DNA from: JAXHUH01 sp034211175 | Lineage (GTDB): Bacteria; Actinomycetota; Acidimicrobiia; Acidimicrobiales; CAIXPF01 | Length of the DNA stretch: 20,841 nt | NCBI GenBank assembly: GCA_034211175.1 | Contig: JAXHUH010000193.1 | Span: 1-20,841, forward strand | Reading direction: 5' to 3' | Shown here: positions 13,041 to 20,760 of the stretch, one piece after another | Position numbering within the stretch: position 1 is the first letter of the stretch | How the letters are laid out: every line of letters begins with the position of its first letter | Translations under genes and position numbers: made by a program | Notes under the pieces: generated by a model | The model's database searches: none | Told to the model about the DNA's origin: nothing | The model's input: only the letters and a program-made list of their open reading frames with translations

Positions 13041-13916
13041 ATGGCAGGAACGACCACGTCGGAGACGCACCAGAGCGTGCCGGTCATCGAGGTCATCCGC
13101 TCACAGCTCCCGGCGTTGAGCGGTGCCGAGCGGCGCGTCGCCGAGGTCGTCGTCGCCGACCCCGACCACGTCATGCACTCGTCGGTCAGCGACATCGCCT
13201 CCGAGGCGGGCACGTCGCTCTCGACGGTCGTCCGCTTCTGCCAGACGCTCGGCCTGGCCGGCTTCCAGGCGCTGAAGATCGGTCTCGCCCGCGGAGCCAC
13301 CGGGCGCTCGCAACCGCTGCCGCTCGGGGTCGGTCCCGACGACGATCCGACGACCGTCGCCCGGGGTGTCCTCCACGAGGCCGCCGCGAGCCTGACCCGG
13401 GCTGCCGAGGGCCTGGAGGACGGCGTGCTCGAGGCGGCCGTCGCCGCCGTCGCCGCCGCACGTCGGGTCCTCGTCGTCGCGGTCGGGACCTCCACGCCGC
13501 TCGCCCAGGACCTCGCCTACCGCCTCAAGACCGTCGGGGTCGACGCCGAGGCCCCCGGCGACGTGCACGTGCAGCACGTCTCGGCGCGCCTGCTCGACAG
13601 CAGGGACGTCAGCATCGCCATCAGCCACACCGGCTCGACCGTCGAGACCGTCACCGCGACGAAGACGGCGCGCGACGCGGGTGCGGGGACCGTCGGCATC
13701 ACCAGCTTCCGGCGTTCGCCCCTGACCGAGCAGCTCGACGTCGCCATCGTCGGTGGCAGCCCCGAGACGGCGGTACGGGTCGAGGCGGTCGCGAGCCGGC
13801 TCGTCCACCTGGCCCTCGTCGATGCCCTCGTCGTGGCCCTCGTCCTCCACCTCGGTGCCGCCGCCCAGACCGCCCAGGACCTGACGAGCGATGTCCTCGA
13901 TCAGCATCGCTTCTGA
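13041..13916 (+). CDS. MurR/RpiR-family transcription regulator
   Basis: Regulator of 291 residues. Residues 15-90 form the RpiR-type helix-turn-helix (LSGAERRVAEVVVADPDHVMHSSVSDIASEAGTSLSTVVRFCQTLGLAGFQALK). Residues 120-265 form a SIS sugar-isomerase-like domain (ARRVLVVAVGTSTPLAQDLAYRLKTVGV..., SIAISHTGSTVETV) which in this family senses phosphorylated sugars. It is the first gene of a run of five more genes with overlapping or nearly touching ends, so it probably controls the ABC importer and itself. The first permease gene starts inside its 3' end (26-bp overlap). The ligand is unknown. Confidence 0.9.
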   Translation: MAGTTTSETHQSVPVIEVIRSQLPALSGAERRVAEVVVADPDHVMHSSVSDIASEAGTSLSTVVRFCQTLGLAGFQALKIGLARGATGRSQPLPLGVGPDDDPTTVARGVLHEAAASLTRAAEGLEDGVLEAAVAAVAAARRVLVVAVGTSTPLAQDLAYRLKTVGVDAEAPGDVHVQHVSARLLDSRDVSIAISHTGSTVETVTATKTARDAGAGTVGITSFRRSPLTEQLDVAIVGGSPETAVRVEAVASRLVHLALVDALVVALVLHLGAAAQTAQDLTSDVLDQHRF

Positions 13917-14904
13917 GCCCGCGGCGACCGCCGCCCGGGATGTCGACCCCGGGGCCGTCGTCTCCGCGGCCGATCGCCCGCCCGGGCCGCGGGGTCGTCG
14001 CAGCCGTCCCGGTGCTCCGCAGGGACTGCGCACGAACGCCCTCGCGTGGGCGCTCCTCGCGGCGACCGTGGCGCAGCTCGGGCTGTTCGTGCTCTGGCCG
14101 CTGGTCGGCAACGCGATCGTGTCGACCCAGGACCGGCGCCTGACCCGGCGGGACGCGCCCGGTGTCGGCCTCGAGAACTGGCGGGCCGTGCTCGCCGAGG
14201 GCGACGTTCACCGGTCGCTGCGGTTCACGCTCCTCTACGCCGTCGTCGTGGTCGTCGCCACGGTCGTGGTGGCGATGGCCGCCGCGCTGGCGCTCCACGA
14301 CCGCCCGGTCCTGCGACGACTCACCGGCAACGCCATCGTCCTGCCCATCGCGACCTCGCTGTCGATCGCCGCCGTCGGTTGGCGACTCGTCTTCGGCCTC
14401 GACGGCCCGATCAACCAGGTGCTCGACCTCGTCGCCGTCGACGGGCCGAACTGGCTCCGCGACCCGGCGACCGCACCGTGGGTCGTCATCCTCGTCGGTC
14501 TCTGGGCGGACACGGGCCTGCTCTTCCTGCTGTTCAGCGCATCGCTCAGCCGGGTGCCGCCCTCACTCGTGTCCGCGGCCCGGGTGTTCGGGCGATGGCG
14601 GGGCGTGGTCCACAAGTACCAGCTGTTCGTCCCCCAGCTCCGCCGGACGATCGTGGTCGCCTCGGTGCTCGCCACCGTCTCCGCGCTCCAGTCCTTCGAC
14701 CAGGTCCTGCTCCTGACCGACGGCGGCCCCGACGGCGTGACCCGAACGCTCGCGTTCCTGGCGTGGGAGCGCTCGTTCCGGTTCTTCGACCTCGGCGACG
14801 GGGCGGTCATCTCGATGCTCCTCGCCGCGGCCATCGCCGTCCTGGCCGTCGCGGTCAGCGTCACGTTGCGGCGCGGCTTGCGCTCCGCCGGAGGCGACCG
14901 GTGA
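13891..14904 (+). CDS. ABC sugar-type permease 1 (MalF/UgpA-like)
   Basis: Inner-membrane permease of 337 residues with about six membrane spans: 50-70, 112-135, 146-168, 197-218, 253-275 and 305-325. A 48-residue Ala/Pro/Arg-rich cytoplasmic N-terminus precedes them. It matches the binding-protein-dependent permease fold of CUT1 sugar transporters. The EAA loop that docks on the ATPase (about 216-252: SLSRVPPSLVSAARVFGRWRGVVHKYQLFVPQL) is degenerate: the usual E-A-A...D-G-A is S-A-A...V-F-G. The start ATG overlaps the regulator by 26 bp, indicating translational coupling. The next permease overlaps its stop (GTGA). It forms a heterodimer with permease 2, inferred from context. Confidence 0.88.
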   Translation: MSSISIASEPAATAARDVDPGAVVSAADRPPGPRGRRSRPGAPQGLRTNALAWALLAATVAQLGLFVLWPLVGNAIVSTQDRRLTRRDAPGVGLENWRAVLAEGDVHRSLRFTLLYAVVVVVATVVVAMAAALALHDRPVLRRLTGNAIVLPIATSLSIAAVGWRLVFGLDGPINQVLDLVAVDGPNWLRDPATAPWVVILVGLWADTGLLFLLFSASLSRVPPSLVSAARVFGRWRGVVHKYQLFVPQLRRTIVVASVLATVSALQSFDQVLLLTDGGPDGVTRTLAFLAWERSFRFFDLGDGAVISMLLAAAIAVLAVAVSVTLRRGLRSAGGDR

Positions 14905-15713
14905 GCCGCCGCCTCGTCGTCGACGCCTGGCTGGTGCTCCTCGGCCTGTTCTTCGCCGCGCCGTACGCGCTCATCGTGGCGTCCGCGTTCCGTCCGACCG
15001 AGGCCATCAGCAGGGCACCGCTGCAGATCTTCGAGGGCGGCTGGTCGTTCGCCAACTTCTCGGTCGTCCTCGCCGACCTCGACATGCTGGCGCTGTACCG
15101 GAACACGGTCGTCACGACGACGGCGATCACCGCGTGCCAGATCGTCACCGCGGTCGCGGCGGCGTACGCGCTCGGCCGGCTCCGGCCCCGTGGCGGTGCC
15201 GTCGTGCAGTCGCTGCTGGTCGTGGTGCTGGCGGTGCCGGGACCGGCGCTGATCATCCCGAACTTCCTGACCCTCGACGCCCTCGGGATGCTCGACACCC
15301 GTTGGGCGCTGGTGCTGCCGTTCGCCGCGACCGCGGCGGGCACGTACCTCCTGACCCAGCACGTCCGCCAGGTCCCGGAGACCCAGTTGCAGGCGGCCGA
15401 CCTGTTCGGGCTCGGCCGGTGGAGCACGTTCCGCCACGTCGTCTGGCCCTACATCGCCCCCGGCGCGGCCGCGTTCGCCGCGTTCTCGTTCGTCACCCAC
15501 TGGAACGCCTTCTTCTGGCCGCTGATCGTCCTGCGCAGCGACGCCAACGCAACGCTCCCCTTCGCCATCGCCGGCTACCAGAAGCAGGTCGACGGCTTCC
15601 CCGACTGGGGGCCGGCCATGGCGGCCGCCGCCCTGGCGCTGCTCCCGCTCGCCGTGCTGCTGGTCATCGTCCAGCGGTACTTCGCCCGCACGCTCGCCTA
15701 CGCCACCAACTGA
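14901..15713 (+). CDS. ABC sugar-type permease 2 (MalG/UgpE-like)
   Basis: Inner-membrane permease of 270 residues with about six spans: 8-28, 70-92, 104-124, 133-153, 185-207 and 240-262. The EAA loop at 160-188 (ETQLQAADLFGLGRWSTFRHVVWPYIAP) is close to the CUT1 consensus, in contrast to that of permease 1. The GTG start has GGAGG 6 nt upstream and overlaps the preceding stop by 4 bp. It ends in a typical C-terminal YFARTLAY and is followed by the binding-protein gene after 26 bp. It pairs with permease 1 to form the channel. Confidence 0.92.
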   Translation: MSRRLVVDAWLVLLGLFFAAPYALIVASAFRPTEAISRAPLQIFEGGWSFANFSVVLADLDMLALYRNTVVTTTAITACQIVTAVAAAYALGRLRPRGGAVVQSLLVVVLAVPGPALIIPNFLTLDALGMLDTRWALVLPFAATAAGTYLLTQHVRQVPETQLQAADLFGLGRWSTFRHVVWPYIAPGAAAFAAFSFVTHWNAFFWPLIVLRSDANATLPFAIAGYQKQVDGFPDWGPAMAAAALALLPLAVLLVIVQRYFARTLAYATN

Positions 15714-15739
15714 CCACTCCACCCCCGGAGGTCGAGCCC

Positions 15740-17134
15740 ATGCCCACCGAACGTCAGCCAGCGCGCGCCCGAGCACGTCTCGGCGCCATCGGCCTCTGCA
15801 TCGTCGCCCTGCTCGGGGCCTGCGGCGGCGACGACGACACCGAGGACGCGTCCGGTGCCGAGGCGACCTCGACCACGTCCGCCGACGCCGGCTCCGACAC
15901 CACCGCAACGGCCGCGGTCGAGCCCGCCGACGGCACGGACGGCTCCGACGGCGGCGCGACGGATCTGCGCCTCGCCGACGACCCGATCGAGATGTGGCTG
16001 CCGTTCGGCGACGGGTTCGCCGAGGACGTCCTGCCCCTGACCGAGGCCTGCCAGGACCGGACCGGCGTCGCGATCGAGCCCGTCGGCGTCGAGGTCGACT
16101 ACACGGAGATGCAGCTCAAGCTGGCCGTCGACGTGCTCGCCGATGCCGGGCCGGACATCGCGGTGCAGGGCCTGAACCAGGTCATCGCCATGGGCTCGGC
16201 CGACTTCACCGTGCCGCTCGACGAGTACGTGGACGGCAGCGACGTGCTCGACCCCGCCGACATGCCGTTCCTCGAGGTCGGCCGCATCGGTGACGAGCAG
16301 GTCATCGTCCCGTGGATCATCTCCGTCCCGGTCGTCTTCGTGAACCAGGACCTGCTCACCGAGGCCGGGCTCGACCCCGACACGGTGCCCGGGACATGGG
16401 CGGACGTCGAGGAGATCTCGGCGGCGGTCGCGGCGAGCGGGCCCGACCGCTACGGGATGAGCTTCGGCATCCAGGAGGGCTACATCCCGCTGACCTACCT
16501 GCTCAGCGCCGGCGGGGGCCTCATCGACGACGAGCTCCGGCCCGCGTTCACCGACGACGCCGCCGCGGCCGCCATCGGTCACTGGCACGACCTCTACCAG
16601 CAGGACCTCGCGTTCCCCGGCGACCAGGACCAGTCCCGGGAGGCGTTCGAGCAGGGCAAGGTGGCCATGTTGGTGTGGTCCTCGTCCGCCATCGACGGCG
16701 TGGCCGAGCGGGCCGACTTCGCGTGGACGGCCCATCCGTTCCCGGCGGCCGACGACAGCACCGAGGTGCGCGTCCCCGCCGGTGGCAACGGGCTGGCGCT
16801 GTTGGCGCAGGAGGACCGCCGCGACGACGCGTTCGCGGTCCTCGAGTGCCTGACGAGCCCGGAGATCGACCTGATGCGCGTCGAGCTCCTCGGCAACCTC
16901 CCGACGCACGCGGCCAACGCCGAGTCGCTCTCGGAGCAGTTCGACGCCCCGCCGTGGAGCGCGGCCTGGGCGCAGGCCGACCTGGTCGACCGGTGGTACT
17001 CGTTCCCGGGCGACGACAGCTCACGGCTCACCCGGATCTTCACCGAGCGCTGGATCGAGGCCGCCCAGCGCTCCGACGACCCGATGGCGGTGCTCGAGGG
17101 CGCGTCGGACGAGATGTCGGACATCCTCGGATGA
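15740..17134 (+). CDS. Extracellular sugar-type solute-binding lipoprotein
   Basis: Lipoprotein of 464 residues that would capture the importer's substrate outside the membrane. The N-terminus (Arg-rich, hydrophobic 14-24) ends in a lipobox LLGAC with C28 as the lipidated residue. A Asp/Ser/Thr/Ala-rich linker runs to about residue 74. Family-1 binding-protein features follow, such as DIAVQGLNQVIAMGS, VPWIISVPVVFVNQDLLTEAGLDPDTVPGTWADVEE and FEQGKVAMLVWSSSAI. A GGAGGT ribosome site lies 8 nt upstream of the ATG. Its stop overlaps the ATPase start (ATGA). The ligand cannot be deduced; the family includes maltose, glycerol-3-phosphate and oligosaccharide binders. Confidence 0.92.
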   Translation: MPTERQPARARARLGAIGLCIVALLGACGGDDDTEDASGAEATSTTSADAGSDTTATAAVEPADGTDGSDGGATDLRLADDPIEMWLPFGDGFAEDVLPLTEACQDRTGVAIEPVGVEVDYTEMQLKLAVDVLADAGPDIAVQGLNQVIAMGSADFTVPLDEYVDGSDVLDPADMPFLEVGRIGDEQVIVPWIISVPVVFVNQDLLTEAGLDPDTVPGTWADVEEISAAVAASGPDRYGMSFGIQEGYIPLTYLLSAGGGLIDDELRPAFTDDAAAAAIGHWHDLYQQDLAFPGDQDQSREAFEQGKVAMLVWSSSAIDGVAERADFAWTAHPFPAADDSTEVRVPAGGNGLALLAQEDRRDDAFAVLECLTSPEIDLMRVELLGNLPTHAANAESLSEQFDAPPWSAAWAQADLVDRWYSFPGDDSSRLTRIFTERWIEAAQRSDDPMAVLEGASDEMSDILG

Positions 17135-18267
17135 CGGTCGTGACCGCCGAGGTAGCCGTCGACGGTGACGGTCCCGTCGTCGACCCGCGAGGTGGTCGTC
17201 CGGGCGTGCCGACGATGGAGGTGCGCGGTGCCGTCAAGCGCTTCGGGGCGGTGCGCGCGCTCGACGGGGCCGACCTCACCGTCGACCACGGGCAGATCGT
17301 CGCCCTCCTCGGGCCGAGCGGATGCGGCAAGAGCACGCTCCTGCGGGCCGTGGCCGGCATCGAGCGCCTCGACGCCGGTTCGGTGCGTCTCGACGGGACC
17401 GATGTCGGCGGCGTCGATCCGGCCCACCGGGGCGCCGCCATGGTGTTCCAGGACGGCGCGCTCTTCCCCCACCTGACCGTGCGGCACAACATCGCGGTCG
17501 GACTCGCCGGATCGTTGCGCCGCGCCGCGCGGCGATCCGACGCCATCGGGCCGATCGCGGAGCGCCTGCGCATCTCCGAGCTCCTCGACCGACATCCCCA
17601 CCAGCTCTCGGGTGGCCAGCGCCAACGTGTCGGCATCGCCCGCGCCCTCGTCGGTCGACCGAGGGTGATGCTGCTCGACGAGCCGTTCTCGAGCCTCGAT
17701 GCCGAGTTGCGGGTCGAGCTCCGGCGGGAGCTGCGGCGCCTCCACGCCGAGGGCTCCGTCGGCGACGCCGTGTTCGTCACCCACGATCAGGGCGAGGCCA
17801 CGGGTGTCGCCGACCGGGTGGCGGTGATGCGGGAGGGCCGAATCGTTCAGGTCGGCACGCCGATCGAGCTCATCGAGGCGCCCGTTAACCTGTTCGTGGC
17901 CACGTTCGTCGGGGTACCGCGGGTGAACGCGATCGACACCGCAGATCGCGTGTGGTGCCTGCGGCCCTCCGATGCCGACCTCATCGAGGCCGATCCGGGC
18001 GCGATCGGGCCCGTCGACGGTGTTGTGGTCGAGGTGGTGGTGATCAGCGCCGAGCCGTCCGGTGGGTCGTGGCTGGCCCGTGTCCGCACCCCGGCGGGCG
18101 TCGACCTCGACGTGGTCGTCGCCTGGCGGGCCGGTGCACGGCCCGGCCCCCGGGCACGGCTGGTCGTGCCGCCCGACCGTGTCCTGGCCTTCGAACGACG
18201 GGACGGCTCGCGCACGACGAGCCCGGGGCGGGCGGATCTGGAGGGACTGCTGTGCGGATCGGCGTGA
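17131..18267 (+). CDS. ABC importer ATP-binding protein (MalK/UgpC/PotA type)
   Basis: Cytoplasmic ATPase of 378 residues. Walker A is GPSGCGKST (61-69), the Q-loop is at Q107 in FQDGALFPHL, the signature is LSGGQRQRVG (159-168), Walker B is RVMLLDEPFSSLD (178-190) and the H-loop is H218 in VTHDQ. Residues 260-360 form a C-terminal regulatory OB/TOBE-like region, as in MalK and PotA. The start at 17131 overlaps the previous stop (ATGA) and adds a 28-residue N-terminal extension; an internal ATG at 17215 would give a typical length. The following phosphoesterase overlaps its end by 16 bp. Inclusion in one operon makes it the motor of the two permeases. Confidence 0.93.
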   Translation: MTVVTAEVAVDGDGPVVDPRGGRPGVPTMEVRGAVKRFGAVRALDGADLTVDHGQIVALLGPSGCGKSTLLRAVAGIERLDAGSVRLDGTDVGGVDPAHRGAAMVFQDGALFPHLTVRHNIAVGLAGSLRRAARRSDAIGPIAERLRISELLDRHPHQLSGGQRQRVGIARALVGRPRVMLLDEPFSSLDAELRVELRRELRRLHAEGSVGDAVFVTHDQGEATGVADRVAVMREGRIVQVGTPIELIEAPVNLFVATFVGVPRVNAIDTADRVWCLRPSDADLIEADPGAIGPVDGVVVEVVVISAEPSGGSWLARVRTPAGVDLDVVVAWRAGARPGPRARLVVPPDRVLAFERRDGSRTTSPGRADLEGLLCGSA

Positions 18268-19130
18268 TCGCCGACCCTCACGTCGCGCTCGGTCGACGCG
18301 AGGAGATCGTCTGGCACCATCGGCTCCACCTGGACGATGCGCACGCGCGACTGGCCGCGGCGCTGGCCCACCCGCTCGTCGCCGGGTCCGACGTGGTGGC
18401 GGTCCTCGGTGATCTCTCGCACTTCGGCGACGCCGCCTCGGTCGCCCACGTCGTCGATGCGGTCGCGGCGGCCGGAGGCCCGACCGTGCTGCTCGCTGGC
18501 AACCACGACGTGTTCGAGGCGGAGGTCCGCCTGGCGACGCTGGTGTCCGCCGCCGGGGCGCCCGCGATCTGGAACCCGATCGCCGGCGGCGACGCCGACC
18601 GCCACCTGAGCAGCCTGTTCACCGGCGCCGGCCTCGGTGCCCGGGCGTGGGAGGTGGTTGGCAGGGCCCCGGGCGGCCGGCCGTTCGCGGCCGCCTGCGC
18701 GGACCTGGTGACGGTCGACGATGGGCCGGTCGTGACGTTCACCCACTTCCCGGTCCTCGACATCGGTGAGCGGTGCGATCGGCACGGGCTCCGCTACGCC
18801 GGCTCGCTCGAGACGCTGGCCGATCACCAGCCGCCGCCCGCCGCACGGCCCGAGGTCGTCCTCGCCGGGCACCTCCACCTCCGCAGCCACGACATCCGTG
18901 GGCATCTGCTGCAGCTGTGCTTCGCCTCACTCGTCGAAGCGCCGTTCGAGATCGGCTGCGTCGTGGTGGACCACGACGTCGCGTCGGGCTCGGTGGCCGT
19001 CGAGGTCGTGTGCGACACCGTGGGCGGGCCGGTGGTCGATGATCCACCGCTGCTCGAGGCGGATCGGGTGCGCTTCGTCTGGGAGCCCGGGAGGGACTCC
19101 TGGCTCCGGCCCGCCGGTGAGCCGGGGTGA
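18252..19130 (+). CDS. Calcineurin-like metallophosphoesterase
   Basis: Cytoplasmic protein of 292 residues with the complete dimetal signature: D8-x-H10 (IADPHVAL), G53-D54 (LGDLSHFGD), N84-H85-D86 (GNHD), H165 (FTHFP), and H207-x-H209 (AGHLH). There is no signal peptide. The GTG start has GGAGGG 6 nt upstream and lies inside the ATPase gene (16-bp overlap), so it is translated with the ABC importer. This family includes phosphodiesterases (CpdA, UgpQ-unrelated GDP-type enzymes) and phosphatases. Position suggests it processes an imported phosphodiester or phosphorylated sugar, but the substrate is not readable. Its stop codon is directly followed by the complementary stop codon of pyrE. Confidence 0.88.
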   Translation: MRIGVIADPHVALGRREEIVWHHRLHLDDAHARLAAALAHPLVAGSDVVAVLGDLSHFGDAASVAHVVDAVAAAGGPTVLLAGNHDVFEAEVRLATLVSAAGAPAIWNPIAGGDADRHLSSLFTGAGLGARAWEVVGRAPGGRPFAAACADLVTVDDGPVVTFTHFPVLDIGERCDRHGLRYAGSLETLADHQPPPAARPEVVLAGHLHLRSHDIRGHLLQLCFASLVEAPFEIGCVVVDHDVASGSVAVEVVCDTVGGPVVDDPPLLEADRVRFVWEPGRDSWLRPAGEPG

Positions 19131-19673
19131 TCAGCCGAGGTCGAGCTCGGCGCCGGTGAAGACGCTGATCAGGTGCAGGTCGGCGGCGGCGAGGTGATGG
19201 TCGCCGCCGCTGCGGTCGATGATGCACAGCGCGGTGTCGACCGTCGCGCCGAGGGTTCGGAGGTCACCGGTGGAGGCGGCGACCTGGCCGCCGGTCGTGA
19301 CCACGTCCTCGACGACGAGCAGCCGACGGCCGGTCACCTCGGCCCCCTCCGCGAGCTTCGCCGTGCCGTAGGTCTTCGCCACCTTGCGCACGAACACGGT
19401 CGGCAACCCGGTTACCAGCGACAGGGCGGTCGCCACCGGGACACCGCCCAGCTCGAGCCCGGCCAGCAGCTCGGTCCCCGGGGGCACCAACGGTGCCGCC
19501 AGGTCGGCGACCGCCCGGAGGAGCGCGGGATCGGACTCGAAGCGGTACTTGTCGAAGTACGTGTCGGCCCGCCGGCCCGAGCGCAGGGTGAAGTCGCCCC
19601 GAAGCGTGCACGTCCGGGCGAGACGTGCCGCGAGCTCGGTGTGCCCGGGCGGGGAGGGGTCATCGGAGGCCAT
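19131..19673 (-). CDS. pyrE: Orotate phosphoribosyltransferase
   Basis: Cytosolic enzyme of pyrimidine synthesis (orotate + PRPP to OMP), 180 residues, family length. Conserved parts are DFTLRSGRRADTYFDKYRFESDP (27-49), GLELGGVPVATALS (72-85), VFVRKVAKTYGTAKLAEG (93-110, with R96, K97 and K100), and the PRPP loop LVVEDVVTTGGQ (119-130). ATG 19673 is preceded by CAGGCT 6 nt upstream with no ribosome site, consistent with a leaderless transcript. It is convergent and abutting with the phosphoesterase, and divergent from the GNAT gene (85-bp gap, no other feature seen). Confidence 0.95.
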   Translation of the reverse strand: MASDDPSPPGHTELAARLARTCTLRGDFTLRSGRRADTYFDKYRFESDPALLRAVADLAAPLVPPGTELLAGLELGGVPVATALSLVTGLPTVFVRKVAKTYGTAKLAEGAEVTGRRLLVVEDVVTTGGQVAASTGDLRTLGATVDTALCIIDRSGGDHHLAAADLHLISVFTGAELDLG

Positions 19674-19679
19674 GGCGCC

Positions 19680-19685
19680 AGCCTG
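19680..19685 (-). promoter_or_regulatory. Candidate -10 element of pyrE
   Basis: CAGGCT on the minus strand, 6 nt before the ATG. The first base differs from TAnnnT, as in two other starts here (11904 and 19759). Confidence 0.3.
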
Positions 19686-19746
19686 TCGCGCCCGTGGTCG
19701 TCGCGCGCACGGCGAATCGGGCCGGGCGCCCGCACGCCCGCCGGAG

Positions 19747-19752
19747 CACACT
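19747..19752 (+). promoter_or_regulatory. Candidate -10 element of the GNAT gene
   Basis: CACACT ends 6 nt before the ATG at 19759, with no ribosome site. It is a C-for-T variant of TAnnnT. Confidence 0.3.
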
Positions 19753-19758
19753 GGCGGC

Positions 19759-20529
19759 ATGGGAGAGATCGGCCGGCGGACCCTCGAGCTGTGGAGCGAC
19801 CGGTCGATGCCGGGGTCCGAGCGACACCAGCTCGGCGGCTGGGTCCTGCGCGCCGACCGGGGCGCCACCGGGCGCGCCAACTCGGTCTGGCCGACCGGGA
19901 AGCCCGATCGACCCGTCGGCGCCGCGGTGGACGCCGCCGAGCGGTGGTACGCCGACCGTGGGCGGCGGACCATGTTCCAGCTGTTCGATGGCGTGGATCC
20001 CGATCTCGGGGCCGAGCTCGACCACCGTGGCTACCTCGAGGTGCCCGGCGCCCTGGTCATGGTCGCTCCGATCGCGGCGCCGGAGGCGGAGACGGCGGTA
20101 GCCGCACCGGCGGTCCCGGCGCCCGCCGGAGCCGGCGGTGTCGAGGTGCGGTGCGCGACGTCGCCGTCGCCGGCGTTCGCCACGCTGGTCGACGACGACG
20201 ACCGCCTCGCCGAGATGGCCTCCGCCGGCCTCGTCCAGCGGTACGTGACGGCTCATGCGTCGGGCGGCTCCGTCCTCGGTGGTGGGTTGGGGACCCTCGA
20301 CGGGGACGGCTTCGGGGTGTTCGCCATGCGCACGGTCGAGGCGGCACGCCGTCGGGGCGTGGCGACGCTGGTGCTCGCCGAGCTGCGCAGGGCCGGCCAC
20401 GAGCTCGGCGCCTCGACGTTGTGGCTCCAGGTGATGGCGGACAACACCGCCGCCCGCGCGCTCTATCGACGTGAGGGCCTGGAGGTGGTCCACGGCTACC
20501 GCTACCGGGCCTCACCGCCCGGTTCGTGA
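19759..20529 (+). CDS. GNAT-family N-acetyltransferase (two-part, degenerate N-half)
   Basis: Protein of 256 residues. The C-terminal half (about 130-250) is a GNAT domain: FGVFAMRTVEAARRRGVATLVLAELRRAGHELGASTLWLQVMADNTAARALYRREGLEVVHGYRYR, which includes the acetyl-CoA loop (RRRGVA) and the final ALYRREGLEVV strand-helix. The N-terminal half (1-110: GSERHQLGGWVLRADRGATGRANSVWP...) resembles the start of the GNAT-like proteins related to YjdJ/Eis-type fusions, with a Pro/Ala-rich linker at 110-125. The acceptor is unknown. It is divergent from pyrE and upstream of tuf, separated by a 231-bp gap. Confidence 0.8.
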   Translation: MGEIGRRTLELWSDRSMPGSERHQLGGWVLRADRGATGRANSVWPTGKPDRPVGAAVDAAERWYADRGRRTMFQLFDGVDPDLGAELDHRGYLEVPGALVMVAPIAAPEAETAVAAPAVPAPAGAGGVEVRCATSPSPAFATLVDDDDRLAEMASAGLVQRYVTAHASGGSVLGGGLGTLDGDGFGVFAMRTVEAARRRGVATLVLAELRRAGHELGASTLWLQVMADNTAARALYRREGLEVVHGYRYRASPPGS

Positions 20530-20552
20530 CCTGCTCCGAGGCGGCCACATGT

Positions 20553-20575
20553 CCCCGGTCCTGGCGATCCCGGGG
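20553..20575 (+). terminator. Hairpin after the GNAT gene
   Basis: CCCCGG (20553-20558) pairs with CCGGGG (20570-20575) around an 11-nt loop, 24 bp after the stop codon. There is no U tract. Confidence 0.4.
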
Positions 20576-20597
20576 CCGTCGTGGAGGTGTTCTCCCT

Positions 20598-20634
20598 GGT
20601 GAGCGTCGACCGTTCACCGGTTGAGGACTACGCT
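20598..20634 (+). promoter_or_regulatory. tuf promoter with an overlapping inverted repeat
   Basis: TACGCT (20629-20634) is a -10-type hexamer with GTCGAC (20605-20610) 18 bp upstream. GGTGAGCG (20598-20605) and CGTTCACC (20611-20618) form an inverted repeat with one mismatched position, spaced by TCGAC and covering the -35. It could be an operator. The predicted tuf leader is about 120 nt. Confidence 0.45.
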
Positions 20635-20640
20635 TCGCCG

Positions 20641-20757
20641 GTGACCGCTCCGGCCCGGCCACTACCGGGGCGCGTCACGACGAATGCCGACCCGATCGGC
20701 GAACACAGGCCTGCGGCCGCAGCGTCGCCGGCTCACCACGGACCGAGAGGCAGATAG
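20641..20757 (+). other. Possible leader reading frame upstream of tuf
   Basis: A GTG 6 nt after TACGCT opens a 38-codon frame ending in TAG 3 nt before the tuf ATG and overlapping its ribosome site. The product is Pro/Ala/Arg-rich and not recognised. It may be coincidence. Confidence 0.2.
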
Positions 20758-20760
20758 CAG

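Noticed and set aside
14235..15908. Minus-strand open frame across the two permeases
   Set aside because: Antisense to strongly supported membrane proteins, with an Arg/Asp-rich shadow composition.
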